The translations under genes and the position numbers were made by a program. Below are positions 21,901 to 35,000 of a DNA stretch of 64,000 nucleotides, in pieces. Position 1 is the stretch's first letter. Each line of letters begins with the position of its first letter. Below the pieces are notes generated by a model. The model ran no database searches and was not told the origin of the DNA. It was given only the letters and a program-made list of their open reading frames with translations. Source of the stretch: Anticarsia gemmatalis (lineage: Eukaryota > Arthropoda > Insecta > Lepidoptera > Erebidae); the NCBI RefSeq assembly GCF_050436995.1, contig NC_134751.1, positions 7,440,001 through 7,504,000 on the forward strand, given 5' to 3'.

Positions 21901-22353
21901 TTACTTTTGGAAAGGATAATAATCTAGACCAGAATTGTACTTAAATTTATATGCAAATTTGTTTACTTGTGTCTTTCCGATATCAATCATCTTTTGGACT
22001 TCTTCCCTGTAGGCTGGAGGTAGCAGTTCCTTTTCTAAAGTACAGTTACTGTCGGCAGCCTGCTGAGACTTGAATACACGCTGTCTTATTACATCTACAT
22101 CTCTGCTGTATTCTTCTTTTAAATCACTTACTGCGTTTGTAGCCGTATCCATCTTAATAATAAAATAATTTGCTTCTCTGTGAACAACCCCGTGAGCTGA
22201 AGTTTTATAAGGCATCGGTCTAAATCCTAAATTCTCGATATTTCTAATGATACCACCACGATCAAATATAGCATGGGATATGCGTTTCAATGTAGTTTTA
22301 AGCTCCTGTTTTGGCATCGCACGGATCATTAAAGCCAGTTCGTAAGTAGGCAT
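21901..22353 (-). CDS. mRpS6: Mitochondrial ribosomal protein S6 (bS6m)
   Basis: Small-subunit protein of the mitochondrial ribosome, S6 family. A single 150-residue exon begins MPTYELALMIRAMPKQELK and contains the S6 core with GGIIRNIENLGFRPMPYK and ANYFIIKMD. The C-terminal extension (KFAYKFKYNSGLDYYPFQK) is typical of the animal mitochondrial form. The start codon is the only one upstream of the conserved first beta-strand. Divergent from THOC2 with 688 bases between the two start codons. Confidence 0.93.
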   Translation of the reverse strand: MPTYELALMIRAMPKQELKTTLKRISHAIFDRGGIIRNIENLGFRPMPYKTSAHGVVHREANYFIIKMDTATNAVSDLKEEYSRDVDVIRQRVFKSQQAADSNCTLEKELLPPAYREEVQKMIDIGKTQVNKFAYKFKYNSGLDYYPFQK

Positions 22354-23041
22354 TTTATAAATCTTTTTTACACTGAAACTTTCAATGTTATTATATCAAC
22401 AATTTTAGGTTAGATGAATTCTAAATGACAGTTATGACAGGATGATCAAGAAGTGACAGCAAAGACACTAACAGACGAAAACCATAAACCAAACAGCTGT
22501 TCTCTGCGAAGTGTTGTTACACGCTTTTATAAACCGTAAATTTATAAAAAAAATAAGCTTAATATAGGGGAAGTCTCAGACGAGGTAGGTACCTATGTGA
22601 TTTGTGTCTGAAATCACAATACCTATCTGAATCACAATATATCCCAACTATTACTAACTTATTCCAGATTTTTTTTTTATTTCTAGACTTCAACGAATTT
22701 ATTCACGGTAGGTACGCAACTGACATGTGTCACAACTATCTTTTAATCATAATCATTTATTTTCCAGAAATGGAAACATAATTTTGTGAAAATAAACTGT
22801 GTAAGTTTTATATAGATCGCTGATTAACTTTCATATCAATTACGAAAACTTTTCTATTGTGATTCGCCTAAAATCATAGACAAGACAACAACAAACTATC
22901 GGACTTGGGGCGGCAGACGTCACGAACGACGAACGAAACGAATCAAATCAATCATGGCGACAGCGTGCGTTAAATTTTGATAAAACAGTAGAGACAATTA
23001 AATAGTGAATTTACTCGTGTTTTATCAGATAAATCCCATTC
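22354..23041. promoter_or_regulatory. Divergent promoter region, mRpS6 / THOC2
   Basis: The 688-base spacer contains the 5' UTRs of both genes and a GC-richer patch at 22905-22970 with GACGTCACGA (CRE-like TGACGT core). A small upstream open frame (ATGGCGACAGCG, from 22953, ended by TGA at 22977-22979) precedes the THOC2 start and could act as an upstream ORF if the transcript starts before it. Confidence 0.5.
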
Positions 23042-26000
23042 ATGATGGGATCTCATGCAAAGTTTATATCTGACTACTGCAAAACTTGGGAAAAGTCTGG
23101 AAGAGAACAGTTGTAAGTTCCGTTGCATTTCTATATTCGGTATATTGATGGACATTATTACATTTATGAATTTATTATGATATTGTTATTGATTTACTAA
23201 TTTCTTGATATTGTTTTTATTTAACGTTAATTTACGCGTAAAAAGCATACTGCGCACGTAATTGTTGTTTATCAGTTCAATTCAATTACACTTCTATTGA
23301 CTGATTTTGTAAACACAGATGGGGTTAAAAATTATGCTATCAGTGTATTTATTTATATCATATACTTTACTCAAAAGTTCTATGAGCTTTACTAAATTAA
23401 GTTATGAAGTAACATTATTATGCTTATACTTATATTTCATATATCATTCATGTTGTAACTGATAAATAACATTTTATTTTGTAGTATCAAGTATGTGAGT
23501 CAATTTGTAAAGGATGAAGACAGGAGCCCTCTTTTTTCGAAGTCTGGCAAACTCTCTGGTTTATCTCAGACAGTTTATGACTTACTACTTAGTGGACTCC
23601 GAGGAAACCTGAAAAAAGATGCAGTTCTTTCTGTTTTACGAGACATTTCTGTAAGTATAATAATAACTTATCTTTTTTCTGATGTTCTAGGTGTCAGTAT
23701 CTATAATAGACAGCTGGTGGTCTTTTCTTTTCTTTTCATGAAACTTTAGGTGTTTGTTTATATTACCTGAGGTTGTTTTCTGTTTAGATGTTTTATTTGA
23801 GATTATTTATGAATAAATTTGGCCATGTAAAGATTTAAAACCTTTAACTATAACCAGCTTTCCGCATATCACCTACCCTAGCTTTGTAGGCAAACACTGC
23901 AAGGAATTATTCTAATACCCAAAATCTAAACAGATACCTATCACTTATTAACAGCCTTTCAAAAAACCTAAGGTGACAACCTTTGGCAATATTTTTTGTA
24001 TATTTTCAAGTCATCAAATGACAGACTCCCAAATTAAATGTGTACTTATAATAATTCTCTATACTTGCTCTAATAATAATGGACACAGTTTAATTGCTTA
24101 TTGCAAACTACAATTAGAACAATTTTGTTTTGTTACAGGTTCTGCATGCAGATGTACCATCCATAATCCTAGATGTAGTATGTGTGCTTGATGCTGAGAC
24201 TTGTGCAGATGTCCAAAGTGAGGAGCGGACTAGTTTCTGCTATATTGTGCGGGAACTGGAATCATTCATATCGGACAAACTGCTTAAGGAGAGATTAGAA
24301 ATTGACACCTTGCAAGATGTGGGCACATTAAAAAATAAAACTTTTTATACTAAATTTATTAAAATCAAGACTAAGTTGTAGTAAGTATCTAGTTACTTTA
24401 ATCCGAAGGCGTTGAAAATGGCTAATTTACTAAATATTGTTTATAACAAACAATATTTAGTAAATTAGCCATTTTCAACCTACTTTTACTCTCAAAATAT
24501 AAATTTTTATCCATAAAGACTTTCATCAAACATTCTTGTAAAATTTGTATGTCAAACATTGTATTTGATTTATTGTTTAATTTTACAAAGTGCTTAGTAA
24601 TTACGTATTGTTTGTTTCAGCTATAAACAGCGTAAATTCAATTTATTTAGAGAAGAAAGCGAGGGATATGCTAAGTTGATAGTTGAGTTAAACCAGGAAA
24701 TTGGTGAAAACACAGAATGGAAAAGTATACTGGAGATCATCCAATCACTTATAGGTATATTTTGTTTTTGCATGTCATATAAATTATTCAACTGTGTCAT
24801 TAAACAAATTACAGTAATACCTAATATTCTGTACTTTTTTAGGTTGCTTCAACTTGGATCCAAATCGGGTGTTGGACATAATCCTGGAATCGTTTGAAGC
24901 TCGCCCACATCTGGACAAGTTGTTCATACCTCTTATTAAGAACTACATGGGTGATCCCCAGGTTATATCCGAAGTGTTAGGATTCAAACTAGGAAATATG
25001 GAAGTGCTGGATAATTATAAGGAACCTCCACCTTTGATGACTGTGATAGCTTTACTTTTGCAACATCAAGTTATAGCACTTGATGACATTTATCCATGGG
25101 TATGTATACAAACTTTTGTCAACAGTATGTAGAATTGGGCTGAATAGATAGAATGTATACAAAATTGTTTTTAATTAGACTATCATTTACCCATAAAATG
25201 CACTTGTTGCAGCTTCGTCCTGATGATACAATAATGGCCAAAGAAGCTGAAAAGGAATTGAAAACTGTTCAGGATTACATACGTAAACTAAGCATAGTGT
25301 CTACCAAAGGACCTCAGGCCAATGGACCTACTGAATTTGTGGAAGAGAAGGCTGATCCTCAGGTAAGCATTTCTTCTAACAGACAATTGAGACAATATGA
25401 TAGTGTTTCAGTAGAAAATGCATCTGATATACTATTGAATATTTACTCTTGGAAAATGTTGTGCACATAATAGTGCTTTACAAATCAATAAAGCATTCTT
25501 CTTCTATTCTCATTCTATCATGGTGTAAAGCTATTAATATGTATTTTTGTTATTCATAACTACTGTCCACCATCACTGCTGCGCCTTGCGAAATTCTGCT
25601 TTAATATTACTCAACAACTTGAGGGCTAGTCCCACAACTCATGTATAATTATGTGCTAGATAAAGTCACAGCAAATGTATGAAAATATCTGTCAAAATTG
25701 CATTTAATAAGTTATCTGATACTTAAATCTTCTTAAATTTACTATAATAAAACATATGCCATCAAAAACATTCTGTAAAAACCTCAAGTCTCGCCGTAAA
25801 AAGTTGTGAGATCTATATAATACCAAGTCGATTAATCTATTTAGTCTCTACTTAAAGGACCTTCTGTCTTAAGTTATTACGTATGTTATTATCATGCCAA
25901 TTTAAAAAAATACCTTTAAAACAAATAGACCGACCTGGCCATCGCATGATTTGATTATTAGTATGTATCACACTACACAGCACGACAAGAAGTTAATGCT

Positions 26001-29000
26001 CCTGAAATGTTAATAATGGCGAATTTATGTTTTCTTGCGATGACCAAGTCGATCTATTTGTTTTAAAGGTATTTTTTTAAATTGGCATGATAATAACATA
26101 CGTAATAACTTAAGACAGAAGGTCCTTTAAGTAGAGACTAAATAGATTAATCGACTTGGTATTATATAGATCTCACAACTTTTTACGGCGAGACTTGAGG
26201 TTTTTACAGAATGTTTTTGATGGCATCTCACTTCTTTTTGTAGAGCGAACATAAGTCCAATTTGTATGGAAAGACGTTTTTTTTTTCATAATTCAACATA
26301 TTTTCTTATGGGAATGTTGTTCAGTTTCATGGGCTAAACACCCTTACCCACCCTATACCCCCTCCCGTTATGCCTTATATAGTAGGTACCTGTTTACACC
26401 TATTTATTTTATTTTCTACAGTAATAATAATTCATTAACTGCAAATGTAACCTTGTAATCTTATACATTTATATGTGATTACAAAGTTATTGTTGCAGTT
26501 GGTGTATTTAGAAAACCGGACCGAAATTAGAAAATATTAAATTTTTCCCGTGATTAAGACACTAAACCCTATTTGCATTCTAAATTTTAAGCTTCTAAGT
26601 CTGCTAGAAGTACCTTAGACTTTTGATGATCGGTGAGTCAGTGAGTCAGTGAGTCAGTGAATCAGTGAGTGACAAAATTCAAAATTTTAACAAGTTGTCA
26701 TTCTTAAACTACTGGTTCAAATTGACTGAAATTTTAAATATACCGTGTTTATACAATGACTGATTAGTTGCTGAAAATCCAGGCTTCTTGTTTTATCCAC
26801 AACGAAATTATAGGGGTGTCAAAAATAGCACGAATTGCTTCGAGAAAAGGATGTTACGGCCGTGCCGCTTTTTTTTTGCTCGACTTGCGGGGGCACTTCC
26901 GTGCCCCCAGACTAGTAATAAGAATTCCCATTCCTTCCTAAAAATTACCCATGAGTGCAAAACGATTGTTTAAATTCCTTGCAGTTATTATGTTTATTTC
27001 TATTTACGAATTGATTTGATTTGTTTACCAATAACAGGAATATTGGAGCAATCAAAAACTAGTTCTGTGTGAAGCCCTATTGAAGGTGACTGCATGGCGA
27101 GAGTTCGCAGCACTTTTCGCAAGACTACCGACGTCCGTCATGCCTTCACGCCCTGCCATAGCCCTGTGTGGCATGTTGCATGCACTTGTTGAACCTTTGT
27201 ATAGAATGTGAGTATACTATCCCTTACTAAAAATAACTCTTCTTTCAGTAAAAAATTGTCAGTCACATTAAATTTAAAACTACCTCTTAATTTTAAGTTT
27301 ATTTAGAATAATATTGCAATATTTATTAGTATTTTAGTTAGGTAGCTCACTGGATACACAAACAAATATATCAAAAGAAAATGGTATTTAGATAATACAA
27401 GACTGATTAGGTAGACAAAATAACTTATTTGGATCACAGAGGTTTATAAGAAATTTCTTTTCTCGCAGAAACTGCCGCGTGGCTCCAAAGATTATCGGCA
27501 AACCAATCCCACCTCTAAAATCAAGCCTAGCGCCATCGTCATGCAAATCATTTGAGGATATGAAGGAGACTGTTATTCCTGCTTTAATTTTATTAGGACC
27601 CTCACTACATTATGATCCCATTTTAATGTACAAAGTAAGTATTGCTTAAGCATTTTACTGTTTAATAATATTATGAAACTATAAATTCTTTGTTTATATA
27701 GGTGTGTGGTGTGTAAACTATACATATTTTTTAAAAGTATACCTATTTTTATTTCACTAAATTGTATTTGTGTTGTAGATAATACGTATACTAAGGACTT
27801 CTCGTTCTCAAAAAGAAGATCCGTTGCATCACGAAGCTCTTACAGTATTAGACGCGGCCATATTACCAGCTCTCACCCTGATGGATGGAAACTGTTGCAT
27901 GGCTGAGGAAGTTTACACGTTGTTAAAACTATATCCATATCAGTGCAGGTAAAGCAATTTCATAGTTTTTCTTTATCATATTTTTCTATTGGAAAGACTT
28001 GTTGGCTACTTTAGTTGTCAATTTTCAGATACTGCTTGTACTCTCGTTGGAAGAACGAAGCCGCCGAGAGGATTCCGTCGTTGATCCGCGTGCGGGGCAA
28101 CTCCCTGCAAAGAATAAAGCACATCATGAAGCGAGTATCCAAAGAAAATATAAAACCTCAAGGCCGCCTCATAGGAAAATTGTCTCACGCTGCGCCAACG
28201 TTAATCTTCGACTACATGCTACTGCAGGTACGCTTTACGAATTAACATGCATGAAACTTCGAATGAGATATGTCATAATGAGAATTTAGAAGAAGGAAGT
28301 ATTAAGCGAAGATACTTGAGGTAACGGCGCGTGTGGTCCCGACAGATACAAACGTACGACAACCTGATCGGGCCGGTGGTGGAGTCGCTGAAGTACCTGA
28401 CGTCGCTGTCGCTGGACGTGCTGGGCTACTGCCTGCTGGAGGCGCTGTGCGGCGGGCGCGGCTCGGGCGGCGCCGCGCACCCGCCCTGGCTGCAGGCGCT
28501 GGCGGCCTTCGCCGGCGCCGCCTTCAAGAAGCACAACATCGAGCTCACCGCGCTGCTGCAGTTCGTCGCCAACCGCCTCAAGGCGCAGCAGAGGTACGAC
28601 TTCCTCCCGGTGCGTACTACTTATTCGTTTAGTTACAGTCGTTTGACTCGTTTGTTCTTTGTTCGCAGCCAAGACCTGTTGATTTTGAAAGAGATCGTAC
28701 AAAAGATGGCTGGAATAGAAGCGGCTGAGGAGATTACCAGTGACCAGCTGGACGCTATGGCCGGTGGTGAACTTCTTAAAGGAGAGGTGTGATATTTACA
28801 AAATAAGAACATTGATTACTTCGATTGTTAACGTGAAACATTCGGGCGTCTTAAGCTTTGAATGCTGTTACTGTTATAGTATCTCAATTTATTTATTCTT
28901 TTCAACAGGCTGGCTATTTTTCCCAAGTCCGCAACACGAAAAGATCTTCGGCTAGATTAAAAGAAGCGATCGTCGGAAACAACTTAGATATAGCTCTGTG

Positions 29001-32000
29001 TATATTGTCTGCGCAACAACGTCACTGTTGTGTTTGGAAAGGTATGATATAGTTGTGTACGGTTCTCTAGGTAATTAGCATTGTTAGAAAATGTTATCTG
29101 ATAATGATTTTTTTTTACAAACAGAATATAAGGAAGATACGTCTAGCGGTGAACCGGCAGGATCTCAGCTGAAAGTTGTAGGGAGGTTAGCCGATCAGTG
29201 CCAGGATGCTCTTGTACAACTGGGTACTTTCCTCGCCTCCTCGCATGCACCGGATGAATATGCGGCTAGATTACCGTCTTTGCAGGTACCTTTCGAATAA
29301 CCTATTCTATTTATGTCTTTACTTTCTATAGAACTCATTTTTATTGTAATGTTTTTTTTTTGTTAAAAGGAGTTGCTACGCGACTACCATGTCGATGCCG
29401 ATGTCGCTTTCTTCCTTCATCGTCCAGTACTCGCTCAAAAGATAGCTGCAAAAGTAGAGATCTTGCGAAAGTCCTCCGATAGCAAGTCAGATTCACCCGA
29501 GAAAAGTATTGAAAGATACACGAGCGCGGCTAAGGAAGCATTAGAACCGGTGGTTCATTCCGTCATACCGATTCTACCTAGTAAAGTCTGGGAAGATATC
29601 TCACCGGAGTTTTATGTGACGTTCTGGTAACTATGCATATATATCATATGCATTTTTTAGAATAAGAAAATCTTGTTATACTTAATAAAACGGTGACTCG
29701 CTTTAAAAGGAAATATACTAACGAATTCAACAATTTCAGGTCTCTATCAATGTACGACTTACGCGTACCGGAAGAGAGTTACGATAAAGAAATCGACCGT
29801 CTTAAAAATTCAGCTGCCAACGCGGCTAAAGATGCATCGCAGGGGACTAAGGGGAAGAAAGAACAGGAACGCTTCAACGCTCTCATCGACAAACTTCAGG
29901 TGAGCTAATAGACGGCGCGACGGAGGAGACGGAAGCGGTCGCCTCCCCCGCGGCGCTCTGACCGAGTGTTGCGCATGCGCAGGAGGAGCGGCGGCGCCAG
30001 CAGGAGCACGTGCGGCGCGTGCGCGCGCGGCTGGCGCGCGAGTGCGCGGGCTGGTTCCCGGCGCGCGCCGCCAAGTCCGCCAAGAACGAGACCGTGACGC
30101 GCCTCATGCAGCTGTGCCTGTTCCCGCGCACCGTGTTCACGGCCGCCGACGCGCTCTACTGCGCCGAGTTCGTGCACACCGTGCACTCGCTGCGCACGCC
30201 CAACTTCTCCACGCTACTGTGCTACGACCGGGTGAGTGTCCCTCCGTCCCGCGCTCCCCTCCCCCCGCGCCCGCCCGGTACTAACGCGTCTGGTTGTGCA
30301 GCTGTTCTGCGACATCACGTACTCGGTGATGTCGTGCACGGAGGGCGAGGCGGCGCGCTACGGCGCGTTCCTGTGCAAGGTGCTGGGCACGGCCATGCGC
30401 TGGCACGGCGACAAGGACGCCTTCCACCGGGAGTGCGCTCACTACCCCGGCTTCGTCACCAAGTACAGAGTTTCCAACCAGTTCACCGAGGCTAACGACC
30501 ACGTTGGATATGAGAATTACAGGTAATAATATAAAACGACTACTTAATTTGTATTGATCACTATAATATTATGCTAACGTGTTTTATGATATATAATAGA
30601 ATACGGGAATTAACGCGAACACGCATTTTACCTTAAAATGCCTAACGTTTCGGCGCAGGTTGCACTCGCCGTGGTCCCAGGCTGACCCGTTCGCGTTAAT
30701 TCCCGTATTCTATTATACATTAAACATGCAACGCGAGAGTTTAAAAGTTGTGTTTTATGATAGTTCAATAAAAAAATGACAAAATTGCTAAACACAAGAC
30801 TATTTTCTCCCTCAGAAGGGTTGCAATGAGCGATTTTAGAAATCAAAATGGGCATTCCAAATATTAGTCGTTTCACTAACATACAATTATATTTTCAGAC
30901 ACGTATGCCATAAGTGGCACTATAAGATCACGAAAGCTATGGTAGTGTGCTTAGACTCCGGTGACTATGTACAAATACGCAACGCACTTATAGTGCTCAT
31001 CAGGGTGATGCCACATTTCCCTGTGCTTGCAAAGTTGGCACAGATTATTGAGCGGAAAATTGAAAAGGTTAGTTCTCGCGTTGTTTTCAGCACTATAATG
31101 CCTTAAAGTGAAATTTCGTGTATGGTTACAGTATTAATATTGTGGATTAATTTCAGGTTAAAGATGAAGAAAAAAATGTAAGACAAGATCTGTATGTTCT
31201 GGCAACTGGGTACAGTGGCCAGCTGCGAAACAAAGGGCCTACTATGATGCGGGAAAGTGACTTCCACCAGGTAACTCTTAGCACTATACTGGAGACTATT
31301 ATTATTATTGGTGCCCTATTTAAGTTGTACACGTGTTGTAATGAATAGAAAAGTATCATATAAAAGGTTTTTTTCAATGAAACTTTCGTGTGTATTTCTG
31401 ATGTTACGAGTTCATGCATAATACTTAGTGCCTTTAGCATCATATCGTGGTTGATGTGTAGGTTGGTGATAAACATAAAGTGGCCGGCGCGGCGGCAGCT
31501 ACCCCCGTGGCAGTAGCTAAAGATGAATCTGCCGGAGTCAAACTGGAACAGGAATCATCTTCACCTCCACAATCAGTTGGTGAGTATTATTGAAAGTATA
31601 TTAATGTAATAGCGGGTTATCAAGTGGTATTGTAGGATATTATGTAAACTCTAACATAACGGCATTATGGTGAATAGATGTTTATCACGAATTTTCAGAT
31701 TTAAAAAAAAATAATTTGATGTAGTCATGAAAATAATAATAAAAAGAACATTTTATATAAAAAATTGTGACAAGAGTATTTCGTACCTTACAGAAGTAAT
31801 TTTGTAATGTACGTTTTAGGTATCAAATTAATTTCAATGTCATATTTTATTAATTGTTCGTAATAAATTTGTTCTAGATGTCGATAAAAAAGAATCACGA
31901 AGCAGTGACAGACGTCGTGATGAGTTAGAACGTGATAAAGAGCCGAAACGTGAGTCCCGGTCGTAAGTATCAACACAATAGTTTTTTCAGTAAATATGTT

Positions 32001-35000
32001 CATTGATTAAGATATGAAGTATTTGAATATGTCGTTTATTTTTAGTTCTCTAAAGGAGAGGAGTAAAGAAGAGATCAGAAGTAAGGAACGATCACCCCGA
32101 GAAAGATCACACAGGGTAAACTTTCAAATTATAACATTATCACATATCATATCTTACAATATACCCGAAGGTACAGACTTCTATGAGATATACTCGCACT
32201 TCGCCATTTACTACTTTAGTGCCATATTAAAGGGGACGAGCCTTTTGCCATCGAGCAGGTTACCGTTATACTAGAAAAATATTGTACCACTATGTCTAAT
32301 CTGCAATTGTACATTCTATAGCCCCTACAACACAGAGGCAGTTACAATGTGATATTATGTAATAATAATATGTATTTTTTATTTATATAGGAGGAACGTT
32401 ACTTGGAAACTGTATCTCCGCCACATGACCACCGAACACTGACTGATGATATAGATCGAGGTAAAGTTAGCTATAAACATTAGTCATTACCATTTATCGA
32501 AGTCATGTTGCTTATAAACCTATAATGTATTATTTATACACGTGTTTCGTTTAACAGATGTCAAGCGTCGTAAAGTAGAAACCAGCGGCAATGGCAAGGT
32601 GAGTATTGTTGTAATAAATCGGCCTTGCATCGCACTCGCTCCGGACTGAGGCTTGGGCTGGACATCGACCACTATCGGACGTGTGATCAAACAAATAAAC
32701 AAAACAAATCAAGATCAACGGGACATTAAACAGTGCAAAAACTATGGACTCAAAGTGCTAAAAAAGTGCGTAAAACAAAAAAAAATTAAAACCGCTAATC
32801 GCTTAAAAACATCAATCAATGAAGCCGTAAGTAACAAATCTAATAAAACTAAAATGACCTTAATAAAATCTGCGCGTATATCATTGGAAGAAGAACGTTT
32901 TCGTCGTCCGTGGCTCAAGAAAACCTTGGACCATCCATCTTACTAACCTGTTGCAGTTGGACATAAGCCTTACCTTATAAAGTTACTGAAAAATCTGATA
33001 TCTCATGGATAAATGAATAGAATAATAAGGATCCAAAAATAATTTATAACATCATTGGACAAGATATTATATAAAGGCAACCAAAAAATCCGCTAACTGA
33101 ATAATCATATGGAATAACAAAAACCCTCTTCTGGTCTTTCAACAATGCTGCGATAAAATTCATTGCTTCTATTATCATGGACTTCAGAGAAGACATCTGT
33201 TTGAACTCATTCTAAGGAAAATATGTAAATTTCCAAACACCCTGGAATTGGAACCAGTGACATCGATTTTATCAAGATTTATCAAGGAGGGAGAAGAGGA
33301 TGCAATCAAGAATTAAAAATGTTTTGGCCAAAGCGTAAAAAGCATAAATAAATAACAAATCAATATTACTGGAAAAAGTATCGCGAGTGTCGTAAGTCCA
33401 TTCAGCCCAGTCCCATAAAATGCGGTAAGGTTTGTTATTAATAAATTATACACAAGAGTCAAAAGGTCCTTTGAATAAAGTGACAGTCTACACATGTCAA
33501 ATGGAGACTTCACATGTTGCAAGATAAAGAACAGAAAACGACATACGAAATAGAAGCCGAAGATCGCAATATTCTTCGTACATCTCAACAGCAGTGCTAT
33601 GAAAATTAAAACTGAACTTGAAGATTCTCCAATTTTGCTACACCGAAATAACTTGGAATTTTACATAATAAAGCCTCCTATACTCTACCAGAAGCCTGAA
33701 CAGATTAATTTGTTTACTAACATGATTACTAAGAATAGAAATACTGATGACTGATTTATGAAGAATCCACAAGAGGAACTGACATTTTCTTAAACCAGAA
33801 GATAAAATCAGGAACGAAAGCTACAGAAACATAATGAAGACACCAAACTGATTTAGTTGAAAAAATCCTAGAAAAAGACAAATATATCTTTATTCTTAGT
33901 CCCTTTTGACTCTGCCTAAATTTGATCATGGATTAATGAAGAAATACATTCAACCGTACTAAAGTAATAACACGCGTCATTTTATATTTCATATCATTAT
34001 ATTTTTTTATAAAGGCTAACATTTGTTTTCTGAATAAGCAGGGTAGCAAAGAGATTGAGGAACGTTCACCAGAAAAGGAAAAACGAAAGGCTAAACTGAG
34101 AGGTGATGAACGTAAAGAGCGTAAGATGAATCGTAAGAGGGTAAGTGTTTATCATGCTGTCACTTTATCTTATAAATAGTCCGCGAAATAATTTATCATC
34201 AATAAGTCTTATTGCCAGGATTATTTCAGTTAGGTAGAATCTAGCATCAGTAAATTGTTCGTTCTTAAACTATGCAACTCTTGAAACGGTACTCCTTTTT
34301 TGGTGCATGAGATATTTTGACATCTGGGTACTAATTCGAGTCGCTGATTCCAAATTTATAATTGTTTGTTTCGACAATCTCGGTAAGAAAAAGGAGTTGA
34401 GACTAACTTATCTCGCTTCTATAGGTAAACGATTTCAGGCTCCCTACAGATTCACAATATAGCCTATTTTTTTGGTGAGCAGTTCAAAAATTTTAGATTA
34501 GCACAGGAGGAGTAGCAGAAAACAAGATGAAAGAATGTTACAATTTTAATTTCTATTTAAATATTGAGGGCGAGTGCCGAGTTTTACAGTGTGGGTAAAC
34601 CTGTCCCATAGATAAAGTGACAGCAAATGTATGAAAAAGTTTGTCTAGAATGGCTGAATTCGGCCATAAGTATCGTATCTTAACTGCATGAAGTGTCTTT
34701 ACATAAATATTATCTCCTTTATTATTTAAACCCTACACTACTAATGTGTGGGCTACATTTATGTACCTACAGAAAAATATCTGATAACATACTTATTTGA
34801 AATCAGCGACAAAAATTAAAGCTCAGAATCATCGTAAAATATTTTCGGCACCAAATTTGGTGTAGGGCTGCGGGTTTATAGACTGGGTGGTTCAGTAAGC
34901 GGGTTCTTTCCTTTTAACGAAAACGACAATACTCAATACACACCGTAACACACCTGAATTGGAACAGCCAGTTCTGCGCTGACTGTTGTAAATTATACAG

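Noticed and set aside
28286..28702. Minus-strand and alternate-frame open frames over THOC2 exon 11
   Set aside because: They are shadows of a GC-rich exon whose plus frame is conserved THOC2. GC-rich DNA lacks stops in most frames.
33301..33600. Open frames in THOC2 intron 25 as alternative exons
   Set aside because: No acceptor/donor pair in phase with flanking exons, and no recognisable domain.
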